Both the position numbers and the translations under genes were made by a program. 5,353 nt of DNA, from the NCBI GenBank assembly GCA_903919165.1, contig CAIXHJ010000540.1, positions 1-5,353 of the forward strand, given 5' to 3'. Shown here piece by piece: positions 4,751 to 5,353 of the stretch. The stretch is from an uncultured Holophagaceae bacterium (GTDB lineage: Bacteria > Acidobacteriota > Holophagae > Holophagales > Holophagaceae). The notes under the pieces were generated by a model, which was given only the letters and a program-made list of their open reading frames with translations, searched no databases and was not told the DNA's origin. How positions within the stretch are numbered: position 1 is the stretch's first letter; every line of letters starts with the position of its first letter.

Positions 4751-5353
4751 TCAGAAATAGCGGGCGTTCTTGGCATCGAACCGCCCCTGGGGGATCACCA
4801 CAATGCCAGATTCGGTGACGTGGAACCGCTGGCGGTCTCGTTCATGGTCGAAGCCGATGTGCTCGCCGGGATCGATGATGTTGTTGCGGTCCATGATGAC
4901 GCGGTTAAGCCTTGCGCCTCTTCGGATGATGTTGTTGTCCATGATGACGCTGTCCGAGACTTCCACGTCTTCCTCCAGCAGCACTTCCCGCCGGAGGATG
5001 GAATTGCGTATGGTCGCCCTCTTGATCAAGGTCCCCGGACCTATGATGCTGTTGAAAATGGAGCCTTCCAGAAACCGCGCTGTGGGACCTTGATAGGTAC
5101 TGGAGCGGATGGGCCAGGAAGGATTGAACAGGTTGAATCGGGGCTCCTGACCCAACACGTCTTGGCTGGCGCGGAAATACGCATCCAGAGTCCCCACATC
5201 GCGCCAATAGGACTGGTCTTCATCGTCGCGAACGCCTGGCACATGGTTGTCCTCGAAGTTGTAGGCGAAGATCCGATGCGTATGAAGCAGACGGGGAAGC
5301 ACGTGGCGTCCGAAATCGTTCTCACCGCGTTCCCGAGCCGCAAGAAGCGCCTC
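4751..5353 (-). CDS. glgC: Glucose-1-phosphate adenylyltransferase (ADP-glucose pyrophosphorylase), C-terminal part
   Basis: GlgC makes ADP-glucose and pyrophosphate from glucose 1-phosphate and ATP, the committed step of bacterial glycogen synthesis, and acts in the cytoplasm as a tetramer. The last 200 codons are visible and the frame is open to the window edge, so the N-terminal nucleotide-binding half lies outside. GRHVLPRLL-HTHRIFAYNF leads to DQSYWRDVGTLDAYFRAS, the conserved YWRDVGT segment of the sugar-phosphate side, followed by FNPSWPIRSS. The rest is a left-handed beta-helix with hexapeptide-like turns (GSIFNSIIGPGTLIKRATIR, NSILRREVLL, SDSVIMDNNIIRRGARLNRV) and an ending with DPGEHIGFDHERDRQRF and SGIVVIPQG. 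The GTG at 5302 is internal, since upstream codons continue the family sequence (DFGRH). It converges with the lut cluster and has no visible functional link to it. Confidence 0.93.
   Translation of the reverse strand, partial: EALLAARERGENDFGRHVLPRLLHTHRIFAYNFEDNHVPGVRDDEDQSYWRDVGTLDAYFRASQDVLGQEPRFNLFNPSWPIRSSTYQGPTARFLEGSIFNSIIGPGTLIKRATIRNSILRREVLLEEDVEVSDSVIMDNNIIRRGARLNRVIMDRNNIIDPGEHIGFDHERDRQRFHVTESGIVVIPQGRFDAKNARYF

Noticed and set aside
4582..4776. 64-codon antisense open frame overlapping the glgC 3' end
   Set aside because: It overlaps glgC in another frame, has an Arg/Ala/Thr-rich random-looking sequence, and covers the hairpin cluster.

Overview
The window is high-GC bacterial DNA. 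It holds a lactate-oxidation (LUD/Lut) gene cluster on the + strand, an elongator tRNA-Met, and the 3' part of a glycogen-synthesis gene, glgC, converging on the - strand. The gene content and the style of the proteins would suit a Gram-negative anaerobe or facultative organism such as an Acidobacteriota (Holophaga/Geothrix-like) or a deltaproteobacterial lineage. This is an inference from gene style; no marker here fixes the taxon.

Layout. Positions 1-1291 are the 3' part of a large gene whose protein resembles the LdhH-type subunit of quinone-linked L-lactate dehydrogenase: the tail of a LUD domain, a two-cluster ferredoxin domain and two CCG cysteine-rich domains. A 184-bp gap carrying hairpins and plausible control elements follows. 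Next is a tight lutA-lutB-lutC operon: lutA 1476-2207, lutB 2197-3630, lutC 3623-4285. The genes overlap by 11 and 8 bases, and each has its own Shine-Dalgarno sequence. After 43 bp comes tRNA-Met(CAU) at 4329-4405 with encoded CCA. It is followed by a strong 13-bp hairpin and about 310 bp of GC-rich, hairpin-dense sequence with no credible gene. The window closes with glgC (complement of 4751-5353, 5' end outside the window).

How the genes work together. LutA, LutB and LutC are known to act together as an iron-sulfur lactate dehydrogenase that converts L-lactate to pyruvate and passes electrons to the quinone pool. The upstream LdhH-like gene has the LutB-type and CCG-type modules fused in one chain, so the locus holds two versions of the same electron-transfer machinery. 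They could serve different lactate enantiomers, different acceptors or different conditions. glgC makes ADP-glucose for glycogen and is a convergent neighbour, not an operon member.

The part least explained by known features is 4440-4720. It contains a 73-nt imperfect hairpin with 24 base pairs and an 18-nt exact direct repeat. Both repeat copies can pair with an ACTCGG element on opposite sides. This is the best candidate in the window for an undescribed structured RNA or palindromic repeat element, but nothing here proves that it is transcribed.
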